This document shows positions 1-7,049 of a DNA stretch of 23,049 nucleotides, piece by piece (within the stretch, counting starts at the first letter, position 1; each line of letters begins with the position of its first letter). The notes beneath the pieces were generated by a model. That model saw only the letters and a list, made by a program, of their open reading frames with translations. It made no database searches and was not told the DNA's origin. The stretch covers positions 1 through 23,049 of the forward strand of contig JAUXFG010000055.1 in NCBI GenBank assembly GCA_030620115.1, in the 5' to 3' direction. The position numbers were made by a program, and so were the translations under genes. Origin of the DNA: Candidatus Fermentibacterota bacterium (GTDB lineage: Bacteria; JAFGKV01).

Positions 1-201
1 CGTTGATCCGTGGGATCTGAAAGGTAGCCTTGAATCCCGCTTCCAGCGGGAAACTCTGAACCTGTGAACGCCTACACATAGCCCAAGCTGACTTCAGGCA
101 ACCCTGAACGGTGAACCCTGAACCTATGAACCTTTCAACCCGTGAACGGTTACGCTGTGTGTAACACCACACCGTGATCCTTGGTTCTCCCTGGCCCAAA
201 C
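1..201. other. Non-coding stretch with GAACC-type degenerate short repeats
   Basis: I see no gene here. There is a perfect 7-bp hairpin (TCCCGCT / AGCGGGA, loop TCC) at 35-51. Between 55 and 150 a degenerate word of the form CTGAACC / GTGAACG recurs about eight times. Near 149-165 a GTTAC...GTAAC inverted pair shares the core TTACGCTGTG with the hairpin at 1663-1688. The stretch looks like decayed intergenic repeat sequence downstream of the nuoM-like gene. Open frames here have no recognisable protein features. Confidence 0.5.
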
Positions 202-396
202 TTCTGACCATCTTTCGGCTGCAAACACCGATATGGCTCTGTCTGCTACGTTACGCTCCGTCGGCCTCCAGATACTTCGCTGTCGCTCAGCACAGGCTCC
301 TCGCAGAGGATACGCCTGCGGGGACCTCGGTCGCAAGCCTCGCATCCAAACCCATCTCGGCGGTTTCGCCACTAAAGCCGGTAAGAAGTCCGGGCC
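202..396. repeat. Dispersed repeat R1, copy 1 (about 195 bp)
   Basis: This stretch matches 19241-19453 in the same orientation. Shared blocks include TCGGCTGCAA..CCGATATGGC near the start, TCGCAGAGGATACGCC in the middle, TCGCAAGCCT, then TCGGCGGTTTCGC and AGAAGTCCGGGC at the end. Copy 2 differs by small indels and a 20-40 bp insertion in the middle. Short frames that read through it on either strand are repeat translation rather than genes. The last 25 bp (372-396) overlap the 3' end of the nuoM-like gene, so this copy supplies that gene's final codons and stop. Confidence 0.8.
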
Positions 397-1469
397 ACGA
401 TCTTGCTCAACGATCGACAGAGACCTGCCGTGGTAAGCACTACACCACCCAAAGCAATCACGCCGATCCCGATACCTGCAAGCAAATCACTCCCCAATGC
501 CGTCATCCACACATTCCCCGCGGGGGTTCCCGGCCAAGGGATTGCAGCGCAGATAGCAAGGACATGCATGGATCTGAGCCTTGGAACTGTGCGATATGCC
601 TCGGCCCACGTGGAGAGATCGGTGCTCCCGAGCTCCCCCTGTGTTCTTGTCCCCCATATCGTCAGTACGGCAAGGACCACCGCGCTATGGACGAGATGAG
701 GACCAAGAAGTCCCTGACCGCCCAAAGCAAGACCAATGAGCCCCAATCCCAAATACACCTGAGCGACATGACCGGCAAGCGGACCGACCTTCCACTCCGT
801 TTGCAGCCAGAATCCCCCGCTGATCACGGAAACAGCGCCAAGCCCCGCAATGGCCACCACCAGTTCGGACCCCACATGGGAAACGAAAATCACGTAGTAG
901 CGGGATATGGCCCAGAGACTTGTCGGAAGAAACAGCGCCAAGAAGACCGCCAGCGGCCCTCCATCGAGGCGACGGGCCGTGCGTCTCAGAGAGAATGGGA
1001 ATGGGAAGATACCCAGCCTCAAGGCGATGATTGCCGGCAGAAGAACCACCGAGATTCTCTTCCACAGGCCAGCAGCATGCGGGAACCCCGCCGCGGACAG
1101 CATCCGTTCCGCGCCATGCCCGAGGCTTTCCGCCCCCGGGCCATCTGATGCTCCAACGTGCCAATTCCCCATGGCAGCAACCAAGAAAACGCTCATGGCA
1201 AGAAGCAGAATGCTCGATGAATGCTGCTGGATCTGAAGGATCCTTCCTGACTTGCTTGCAGTACGCCCTCCCTCCAACCGAACCAAGAGAGTGAGCCCCG
1301 CACCCGCAATCATCCAAGAGAGCAGAATGACTCCGATGTGAAAAGACAGGGCCTGCGCCAGGGATCCTCCAACCACGATTCCCACCACGGTCATCACCCT
1401 CCACCCCGGAACAGGTTTTTCGCTGGATGCGCTCATGCATGGAACCCCATCACGCAGCTTCCGTAACAC
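372..1469 (-). CDS. NuoM-like antiporter subunit, divergent and C-terminally short
   Basis: This polytopic membrane protein (365 aa, about 9-10 hydrophobic segments) aligns by eye with NuoM, the proton-pumping complex I subunit. PWPGTPAGN (311-319) sits where NuoM has LGMPGTGNFVGE. ALRLGIFPFPF (149-159) sits where NuoM has AVKMPVVPLH, with Arg151 at the essential Lys. SWM (51-53) replaces the FWE motif, so the TM5 Glu is absent. LVHSA (259-263) matches the conserved TM8 His region. NuoM is normally about 480-510 aa; here both ends are short. The last seven residues (ARTSYRL) and the stop lie inside repeat R1. The start is uncertain: GTG at 1469, or ATG at 1436, neither with a well-spaced Shine-Dalgarno. 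It is last in a nuoJ-K-L-M order. Family membership is fairly firm; proton-pumping activity is doubtful. Confidence 0.7.
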   Translation of the reverse strand: MLRKLRDGVPCMSASSEKPVPGWRVMTVVGIVVGGSLAQALSFHIGVILLSWMIAGAGLTLLVRLEGGRTASKSGRILQIQQHSSSILLLAMSVFLVAAMGNWHVGASDGPGAESLGHGAERMLSAAGFPHAAGLWKRISVVLLPAIIALRLGIFPFPFSLRRTARRLDGGPLAVFLALFLPTSLWAISRYYVIFVSHVGSELVVAIAGLGAVSVISGGFWLQTEWKVGPLAGHVAQVYLGLGLIGLALGGQGLLGPHLVHSAVVLAVLTIWGTRTQGELGSTDLSTWAEAYRTVPRLRSMHVLAICAAIPWPGTPAGNVWMTALGSDLLAGIGIGVIALGGVVLTTAGLCRSLSKIVARTSYRL

Positions 1470-1551
1470 TCCTGCCGCATAGAAATCCTCCCATCCTGCC
1501 TCCTATCTCTTGGTCCTTGCTCCAGCAATCCCACATTCCGAAATCAGACAA

Positions 1552-1612
1552 TTCGAGATTCTTCCCAATCCCCACCCAGATTCTTCGGTCGCTCCGCTCC
1601 CTCAGAATGACA
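1552..1612. repeat. Dispersed repeat R2, copy 1 (CAGATTCTTCG...CTCAGAATGACA)
   Basis: The core CCCAGATTCTTCG..C.CTCCGCTCCCTCAGAATGACAC matches the right edge of the window (about 23004-23046) in the same orientation with only two or three differences. The similarity extends weakly leftward through a second AGATTCTT word. Related short repeats are scattered between genes in many environmental bacterial genomes (general knowledge). It lies in the 284-bp gap between the nuoL-like and nuoM-like genes. Confidence 0.75.
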
Positions 1613-1650
1613 CGTGTTGTCACATCCAACACCAACCACCTTCTCTCCAT

Positions 1651-1728
1651 TCCAGCCGGAATGTCGGGTTACGCTGTGCTAACCCGACCTACATTGCTCC
1701 ATCATCTCAACGCTGAACGCTGAACGCT
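1651..1728. repeat. GTCGGGTTA hairpin repeat and AACGCTG tandem
   Basis: A perfect 9-bp inverted repeat (GTCGGGTTA 1663-1671, TAACCCGAC 1680-1688, loop CGCTGTGC) is followed at 1709-1728 by three near-copies of AACGCTG. The hairpin resembles a class of dispersed palindromes rather than an intrinsic terminator, because no T-run follows it on either strand. Together with R2 it fills most of the gap between the nuoL-like and nuoM-like genes. Confidence 0.6.
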
Positions 1729-1753
1729 ATCTTCGTTCCATTCCCCCATTCCC

Positions 1754-3475
1754 CTACCGCCCTCCGCCAAAGAACCACGCAGCCGCAATGAGAAGGCCTG
1801 TCACTGTTGCAACGACCGCCGGTGATCCTGCGGCACGCCGAGAGAATGAGCCTGCGACATCAACCAGTTGCGCGGGGATCAACCTGATATGCGTGAGCAC
1901 AATCCGCTCTATCCAGGCGATGTACGTGGCCATCCCTACGAGCGCCCGTCGTGGACCAAAGAGTGTTATTCCCTGCCAAGCAAATCGTTCCAATGCCACC
2001 CAGATCACTGCCACCACATCCGCTACAGGAACCACCCACGAGGATATGACCCGGTTGAAACGCTCCTCCATGGTACACAAGTAGCCTCCAGAGAGCTGCG
2101 GGATCATCGAGAAGAGCACATTTCGAAGCATGAAGCCAAGCAACAAGACGGCTCCGGTGACAAGCCATGGCACAGGGCTTCTCGGGAAACTGTAGTGAGT
2201 CTTGGGCGTCCAAAATGGCATGCTGGATAACAAGAACGAACATACCACAAGAAGAAGGATAATCCCAGTGCCTGCCCACAGCCGCCAGTTGTTCTTCCCG
2301 CTTCGATTCCAGGCCATTGATACGCCAACCGAGAAGACGCCGAGAAGAGAACCCATCCATGTCCACGGACCGTGCGTCTGCATCAAGGAGGAATAGGGAG
2401 TCAAAAGCAGAAATGATCCAATGAGCACAAGGATTGTCACCCCATTCGAAGCGAACTGTCGAAAAAACACCGTGGGCATCCACAGGAGTGCCCACATGAG
2501 CGCCCCCGCAGGCAGTTTTGCACCCAGGAGGGCCAATGTCCCCCCGGAGAGAATCAGCATATGCCGACTGGGCGCATCTGGATTTCGGAATCCGGCCCAA
2601 GCCATGCCTGTGAGCCCAAAAAGCGTCAAGAGAAGGGCAGACCCGCCCCGCATGCCCAGCTCGGCCAAGGGATATATCTTCAATAAGAAAAGCGGACCTG
2701 CCACTGCCCCAAGACCACAGGCATGGTTGATTGTGCCCACCGGCATGAGAGCCACCGAGAAAACCGCCAACGCGATCAGGACCGGAAACAAAACAGAGAG
2801 AGACACATGCCCAAAACCAATAATAGAGAGGGTGGCATGTCTGATTTGCGATAACCCATCAACATCCATCGCCCCACCATGGCCCGCCACGCCGTACAAT
2901 TCGCCAAACCCTCCTTGCGCGGCCAACGCCGCACATAGAATCCCCACCGAAAATACAGAGATCCCCGCCGCAACTGCTTCCTTCGAGCACACGCCAACCT
3001 GCCCACGCGACCCTGCGGCGGAGCAGTTGACCGGATCCATGGCCGATGCAAGCCCGGCAGCACACACAAGGGACCACGACAGGAGAAGTAGCTCAACACT
3101 GTTGCAGAGCATCAATCCCAGGATACCAAGGATCGCTACTGATGTACTTCTCCGTCTCCTTCTTCCTTCAGGCGCGATACTCAATAGGAGAAAGCACCCC
3201 AGCCCAAGAAGAATACTGAAGGAATTCCAGGTTCCCCAGTGGTTTCCCCTTACCTGTGGAGTGAAACCTCGCCAGATACCCCTCAGCGTGCCCGACCCTC
3301 CAATCCACGCAGAGGATGCGTCGGAGACCAGCACGATCTCGAGGAAAAGCAAGGAGGCGGCCACAACCCAGCTGGAGATGCGCACAATCTTGGAATGAAA
3401 TATCGAAACGAGTGCAAAAACCAGCGCAATGCCGGGAATCACTGCATGTACCAATGGAATAGAATCAGCCGGCAT
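1754..3475 (-). CDS. NuoL-like antiporter subunit, divergent
   Basis: A 573-aa protein with roughly 13 hydrophobic segments, near the usual 600-660 aa of NuoL. Its order of features fits NuoL. LLLSWSLVCAAGLAS (131-145) stands where NuoL has YLGWEGVGLCSYLL, so Ser135 replaces the conserved TM5 Glu. ALAVFSVALMPVGTINHA (235-252) stands where NuoL has GKSAQLPLQTWLADA, so the TM7 Lys is lost. WMPTVFFRQFASNGVTI (332-348) matches THAFFKALLFLASGSVI, with Arg for Lys and no His. The C-terminal 130 residues include a long amphipathic stretch as in the lateral helix region. ATG start, with GAGGGA about 14 nt upstream. It follows nuoK by 60 bp and precedes the nuoM-like gene by 284 bp of repeats. Membership rests on weak similarity plus gene order. 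Confidence 0.7.
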   Translation of the reverse strand: MPADSIPLVHAVIPGIALVFALVSIFHSKIVRISSWVVAASLLFLEIVLVSDASSAWIGGSGTLRGIWRGFTPQVRGNHWGTWNSFSILLGLGCFLLLSIAPEGRRRRRSTSVAILGILGLMLCNSVELLLLSWSLVCAAGLASAMDPVNCSAAGSRGQVGVCSKEAVAAGISVFSVGILCAALAAQGGFGELYGVAGHGGAMDVDGLSQIRHATLSIIGFGHVSLSVLFPVLIALAVFSVALMPVGTINHACGLGAVAGPLFLLKIYPLAELGMRGGSALLLTLFGLTGMAWAGFRNPDAPSRHMLILSGGTLALLGAKLPAGALMWALLWMPTVFFRQFASNGVTILVLIGSFLLLTPYSSLMQTHGPWTWMGSLLGVFSVGVSMAWNRSGKNNWRLWAGTGIILLLVVCSFLLSSMPFWTPKTHYSFPRSPVPWLVTGAVLLLGFMLRNVLFSMIPQLSGGYLCTMEERFNRVISSWVVPVADVVAVIWVALERFAWQGITLFGPRRALVGMATYIAWIERIVLTHIRLIPAQLVDVAGSFSRRAAGSPAVVATVTGLLIAAAWFFGGGR

Positions 3476-3535
3476 TGCTCAGACTACTTCCCTCTGGACA
3501 GATTGTCTCTCGAAAAGTGCGAAATCCCAAAAGGA

Positions 3536-3802
3536 TCAAGATGATCGCTCCCTTTGCCCACCGTCCGGTCCGGACTTAGGCAGCTCGAGAGCAACAAGAT
3601 AGGCCAACAACGCAAGGCTCGCCGCCAAGGCAAACGTCCACTGCGTGCCTTGAAAGCACGCGGCCTGTGCCGCAGCAAGCCCCGACACCCCGATCAGGAA
3701 TACCGGCCCCCCTAACTCCCCCATGGTGCGAGCCGCAGCCAGAGACCAGATGCCTATGGCAAAAAGAAACATGGCCATGGACAGCGCCCACACAGGACTC
3801 AT
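3536..3802 (-). CDS. NuoK-like small membrane subunit
   Basis: An 88-aa protein with three hydrophobic segments, close to the usual 100 aa of NuoK. The first segment (FLFAIGIWSLAAAR, 12-25) resembles ILFVLGLTGLVIRR. The third (FALAASLALLAYLVALEL, 57-74) resembles [21 protein letters not shown]. The two membrane glutamates that NuoK needs, in the GLE and AAAE motifs, appear absent: the only acidic residues before the tail are Glu29 and Glu73 at segment ends. The start ATG overlaps the stop of the NuoJ-like gene by 4 bp (ATGA), the usual nuoJ-nuoK arrangement. Too short and divergent to name with certainty; order and topology carry the call. Confidence 0.6.
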   Translation of the reverse strand: MSPVWALSMAMFLFAIGIWSLAAARTMGELGGPVFLIGVSGLAAAQAACFQGTQWTFALAASLALLAYLVALELPKSGPDGGQRERSS

Positions 3803-4272
3803 CTTCCAGCCTCGCCTGAACTGCGTGCAAAAAGGATCCCCACAGCTACCACCCCTATTGCCACCAAGACACCAACAGTGACGGGCTTGTCAGCAAGCGG
3901 CCGCGGCCAAACGTGGCCCCGAAAAACCTGAACCGAGAAGACAAAGAGTAGCGATGCTAGACCGAGTTTCGCCACCCCGGCTCCTGCACGCGGCCATTCC
4001 AGATTTTTCCTACGCCGCAATAGACGCTCGATGCAGCCAGCACATACTATGCTCACGGAAAGCGCCGCCAGTTCTCCTCTCAGGAAAGGAGTGAGAGCGA
4101 GAAGAAGAACCAGGCACGAGCCTATCCACGGGCGAAGATGGGCCGCGCTCTTCGACACAAGCAGCATTGTCAGGAGTGCGATCAGAAGTAATGCAACGAT
4201 GGCCAGTCTACACCTCCCGTGGATGATCACCTTGGCTGGCCAATGGATCCAGCGCTTGCGCGATTGGGGCAA
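3799..4272 (-). CDS. NuoJ-like membrane subunit
   Basis: A 157-aa protein with about five hydrophobic segments (NuoJ is usually 160-190 aa). Residues 62-82 (PFLRGELAALS through VCAGCIE) align with NuoJ GAYFAGALEIIVYAGAIM, the TM3 region that couples quinone chemistry to the membrane arm. The motif Tyr appears as Cys and a run of RRRK (87-90) ends the helix early. The C-terminal segment (VTVGVLVAIGVVAVGILFAR) matches the last NuoJ helix. The TTG at 4272 has no Shine-Dalgarno; a GGGAGG at about 4220 precedes a possible CTG start that would put TM1 at the N-terminus as in other NuoJ proteins. It overlaps the NuoK-like gene by 4 bp and follows spoIID by 159 bp. Confidence 0.55.
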   Translation of the reverse strand: MPQSRKRWIHWPAKVIIHGRCRLAIVALLLIALLTMLLVSKSAAHLRPWIGSCLVLLLALTPFLRGELAALSVSIVCAGCIERLLRRRKNLEWPRAGAGVAKLGLASLLFVFSVQVFRGHVWPRPLADKPVTVGVLVAIGVVAVGILFARSSGEAGR

Positions 4273-4325
4273 TTGAATAATGGAATGGGAAGAGAAGCGA
4301 AATGCTGGTTATAGCTTGGGCTACG

Positions 4326-4358
4326 CCACCGGTGGGCACGGCATGCCGTGCCCCTACA
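4326..4358. repeat. Perfect 20-bp palindrome (GGGCACGGCA/TGCCGTGCCC)
   Basis: Positions 4334-4353 are a perfect palindrome with no loop, overlapped on its left by a second perfect palindrome, CCACCGGTGG (4326-4335). It sits in the 159-bp gap between the SpoIID gene and the NuoJ-like gene. It could act as a transcript-end hairpin for the SpoIID message or be a mobile palindromic unit; no T-run follows. The 75-residue open frame that spans it is repeat translation, not a gene. Confidence 0.75.
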
Positions 4359-4431
4359 TGGAGGGAGACGAATTCTGCCGCAAATCTTTGCGCCAGGACC
4401 GCAAACCTATTTCTGCGCGAACCCTTGCTCT

Positions 4432-6003
4432 TCATTCCACATTGACCAGCACGCCGAGTGTTGTCTTTGGATAGTAGAAAGCAACGATCTCCTCAGCGGA
4501 GGAACCCTGTTGCGCCATGGCCCGGGCGCCCCACTGCGAGAGACCCACTCCGTGACCGAATCCTTCGCCTTCGAGTTGCAACTCCGACCTCGACATGGTC
4601 GGCCGTGCTCTCGTGCTTTTCATCTTTCCTGGACCAACAAATCCACGGAATCGATCACCACGCAGATCCGTCGTACCGTGCCGTCCTTCAACCCGGGCAG
4701 TCTTGAACCGGCCCGACACCCCCCTGTCCAAGAAAACAACTCGTTTCAGCTTCTCCACCGTGGCGCCTCGCTTGCGAAGAATGCTCTCCAATTCCTTCAA
4801 CCGGATGGAATATTCCCATGGCTTCGAAGGACTATATGGGTTCTCCCGACCCTTGAGATACGGCAACCCTGCACCCCAGACATTCTCCATATCCTCGGTA
4901 TGCCCTCCACTGGATGAGTGAAAGAGCGTCAAAGCAAGCTCACCCTGGTACAGAAGCACACGCCCCTTGGTTCTCTGCACCGCCTCGTCAGTACGGGAAT
5001 GCCAGGCATCGGCGCCTCCATATACTTGGGATGAGACTGTGGAAAGCAAATCATACTGGTAGTCGGTTCTCCTCGCTTTCTGGTACATGGCATATGTCCT
5101 GGCACAGATCGCCTGCGCGGCAAGGCCCTCCTCTGGCCATGAAGCCGGCATCTCCTTGGGGACTACCCCACGCAGATACTGTTCGAGATCCACCACATTG
5201 ATCACAAGCAGGTTCCCACGCGAGTGGAGAACCCTCAGTCGACCTGGAAAGGATACTCCATCAAAAGAAAGCCGTGCATCTCCAAGCGGTCGGAATTCCA
5301 GTTCTGATGCGTCGGTGGCTTTGCCATCAATCTGCATACCCGATGAGGCCCCGTCTACCGTCACGGTCCCGTCTTGGAGCTCTTGAGCCTTCCTGGAGCC
5401 GTCCTTTGCAATTTCCCACATCCCCCCCTGGCAAGAAAGCCGAAGCCGTGCGTGACCCTTGGCTACTGCCACACGAAGCAGAGTGCTTCTTGCAGGCAAT
5501 TCATTCCTCTCAACCGCTTCCGGCTCAACGAGATGCGCAGGCAGGCGTGAGAGCCTTCGGCATTGGTCGCGCAGGAACTCGGCCGTAGGGGTATTGACCC
5601 CTCCTGGCTCAAGCTCTATGCTGCGCTCGAACGCCTCAGCAGCCTCCTCGTATCTCTGCTGTTCATGATAGAGCATACCAAGCTTGAAAAACGCACGTGC
5701 ACCCAGAGGCCCATCCGGATCGAGAGCCACTGCCTTCTTCAGATGAGCTTCTCCATTCTCATAGTCGTCGAGGAATAGAAGGAGAATCCCTCCCATCTTC
5801 AGGTGAGCACTGGCCTGCCACTGGATGGGGAAGGCCTCATCCGTGAGCTGCTCATAGGCCGTGAGAGCCTCCAGAAAACGCCCCTCCTTCAACAGGATGG
5901 AGGCTTCACCATGGATGAGGGGCGCGATTGCGGGGAAAGCGGGCGAAGGAAGCAGCAGTCCAAGGAGCAGGAGGGCGGAAGGAGGCTTCAGAGGACTGCT
6001 CAA
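4432..6003 (-). CDS. TPR-SpoIID/LytB domain protein
   Basis: A 523-aa exported protein. A signal peptide (residues 1-25, ending near PAFPA) is followed by TPR-like helices (about 30-135, with PLGARAFFKLGMLYHEQQRY and ALDPDG-type boundaries) and a SpoIID/LytB domain (about 170-523). The catalytic motif VVPKEMP carries Glu284, the acid of SpoIID lytic transglycosylases. FHSSSGGHTED (361-371) and GEGFGHGVGLSQWGARAMA (479-497) are the other family signatures. In spore formers SpoIID cuts denuded glycan strands; in Gram-negative bacteria such proteins probably remodel septal or side-wall peptidoglycan. The start is TTG, overlapping the upstream stop as TTGA, with GGAG about 10 nt upstream, which implies translational coupling to the LPP20-like gene. 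Confidence 0.9.
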   Translation of the reverse strand: MSSPLKPPSALLLLGLLLPSPAFPAIAPLIHGEASILLKEGRFLEALTAYEQLTDEAFPIQWQASAHLKMGGILLLFLDDYENGEAHLKKAVALDPDGPLGARAFFKLGMLYHEQQRYEEAAEAFERSIELEPGGVNTPTAEFLRDQCRRLSRLPAHLVEPEAVERNELPARSTLLRVAVAKGHARLRLSCQGGMWEIAKDGSRKAQELQDGTVTVDGASSGMQIDGKATDASELEFRPLGDARLSFDGVSFPGRLRVLHSRGNLLVINVVDLEQYLRGVVPKEMPASWPEEGLAAQAICARTYAMYQKARRTDYQYDLLSTVSSQVYGGADAWHSRTDEAVQRTKGRVLLYQGELALTLFHSSSGGHTEDMENVWGAGLPYLKGRENPYSPSKPWEYSIRLKELESILRKRGATVEKLKRVVFLDRGVSGRFKTARVEGRHGTTDLRGDRFRGFVGPGKMKSTRARPTMSRSELQLEGEGFGHGVGLSQWGARAMAQQGSSAEEIVAFYYPKTTLGVLVNVE

Positions 6004-6908
6004 AAGAATGTCTCTCCCGCGAAAACCACCTTGCAGTTCTTGAGCAGGGAACCGGCGGCGTCGGCAGCCCTCAAACGTTCCCCTTCCGCCGCGGAGATAA
6101 CAAGATCAGCGCCGGTCGCCCCGTGGGATGACTCGGCAGTGACCACCAATGGATGGTCACCGATACGCTCCTTGAGCGACTCCGCCTGTCCCAGGTCCGC
6201 GGCATAGGCCACCATGCCGATCTCGGCCGCCACCTCGAGATCGACCTGTTCAACACAGAGCGCCGCCTCCAGTGCTTCCAGAACCAAAAGCCTTGGCGCC
6301 ATGGCCGGGATTGCCTCGAGATTGCCGGCATCCACGATGATGCCCGTACAAGTCGGCTCCTTTTCCTTATCATCAAAGCTGAATACCGGTATCGGTCGAT
6401 CCACCGCCTTGGCCATGGCATGTTCCAGCACAGGCTGACCGAGGCCTCCCTCCCCATGGAGGGGAAGCCTCATCCATACCCGCGCAAGGATCGATCCATC
6501 CTGTAGCCTTACGCGGTCTTCCTTACAAATCTCGGCGCCACGGATCAAACCAAAGGTCTTTGTCCGAAGCGTACTCGATCGAAGCAGCTCGTTTCTTAAG
6601 GTAGTCTCCCCGTCCACTGCAATGCCATGGACCATTTCAGCGAGCTTCTCCTGCGCCAAAACGATGGCAGCTCGTCTCGCCGAGACATAGCAGTCCGTTT
6701 CGGAAAGCGCCACTTCCATATCGCATCCCGCTTCGCCGATGACCTCGATGTATCCGCCGGCCCACAGGACATTGCCCACCGCAGCATGGGTGGCCTCACC
6801 GGATGAAATGGCCTTCTCTTGCTCGGCGAGCTCCTCTTCCCACCAATCGCCGCCCATGGCGGATGAAACCGCCACGCAGACAAGCAGCAAGCTCAGGATT
6901 TTTCTCAC
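6000..6908 (-). CDS. LPP20-like exported protein
   Basis: A 302-aa protein with a signal peptide (about residues 1-18, VAVSSA then MGG). The region around 50-105 (GYIEVIGEAG, then ARRAAIVLAQEKLAEMVHGI) resembles the LPP20 family, small envelope domains of mostly unknown role. A C-terminal module (about 188-300: TGIIVDAGNLEAIPAMAPRL, DHPLVV, GADLVIS, LLKNCKVVF) often accompanies LPP20 in deltaproteobacterial and FCB proteins. No lipobox is seen, so it is probably periplasmic. I chose GTG at 6908 because GGAGGT lies 6 nt upstream; GTG at 6914 touches that Shine-Dalgarno. It overlaps the SpoIID gene, suggesting a joint role in the envelope (inference). Confidence 0.7.
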   Translation of the reverse strand: MRKILSLLLVCVAVSSAMGGDWWEEELAEQEKAISSGEATHAAVGNVLWAGGYIEVIGEAGCDMEVALSETDCYVSARRAAIVLAQEKLAEMVHGIAVDGETTLRNELLRSSTLRTKTFGLIRGAEICKEDRVRLQDGSILARVWMRLPLHGEGGLGQPVLEHAMAKAVDRPIPVFSFDDKEKEPTCTGIIVDAGNLEAIPAMAPRLLVLEALEAALCVEQVDLEVAAEIGMVAYAADLGQAESLKERIGDHPLVVTAESSHGATGADLVISAAEGERLRAADAAGSLLKNCKVVFAGETFF

Positions 6909-6941
6909 GCGCACACCTCCGGTGGCTGGATCAGTTAGCCA

Positions 6942-7042
6942 GGACTTCTCAATAAGTCCGTGCGATATCGGAAAAAATCCCCCTCAATCCCCCTTTGCAA
7001 AAGGGGGAGAAGGCTCGATGCACCGACTTATTGAGAAGTTAC
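6942..7042. repeat. MITE-like inverted-repeat element with inner hairpin
   Basis: The outer arms ACTTCTCAATAAGTCCGTGC (6944-6963) and GCACCGACTTATTGAGAAGT (7020-7039) are inverted repeats matching at 19 of 20 positions. Inside is a perfect 8-bp stem (CCCCCTTT 6989-6996, AAAGGGGG 7000-7007, loop GCA). No open frame or transposase is present. The element begins 8 bp past the stop of the giant secreted protein; on the minus strand the hairpin is followed about 15 nt later by a run of six T, so it may also end that transcript. CCCCTTTGCAAAAGGGGG-type repeats are widespread between genes in environmental bacteria. Confidence 0.75.
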
Positions 7043-7049
7043 ATAATTT

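Noticed and set aside
124-372. 82-residue frame similar to frames at 19358-19738
   Set aside because: The similarity comes from the shared DNA repeat R1, which accumulates indels; it does not behave like a conserved protein.
174-1148. 324-residue plus-strand open frame opposite the nuoM-like gene
   Set aside because: It is Arg/Pro/His-rich with no domain motif and is antisense to a membrane protein with clear NuoM features; its first part is repeat R1.
1663-1688. Intrinsic terminator in the nuoL-nuoM gap
   Set aside because: The 9-bp stem is good, but there is no T-run on either side and the sequence looks like a dispersed palindrome.
2421-3398. 325-residue plus-strand open frame opposite the nuoL-like gene
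   Set aside because: It is Pro/Arg-rich low-information sequence typical of the antisense of hydrophobic codons, with no start signal or motif.
372-4272. Group 4 hydrogenase or Mrp antiporter membrane subunits instead of Nuo
   Set aside because: The J-K-L-M order with the J/K overlap fits complex I best, and no hydrogenase or Mrp small subunits are nearby. It cannot be fully excluded by eye.
4208-4435. 75-residue minus-strand frame between spoIID and the nuoJ-like gene
   Set aside because: Its middle is the translation of the 20-bp palindromic repeat and its end overlaps the nuoJ-like gene in another frame.
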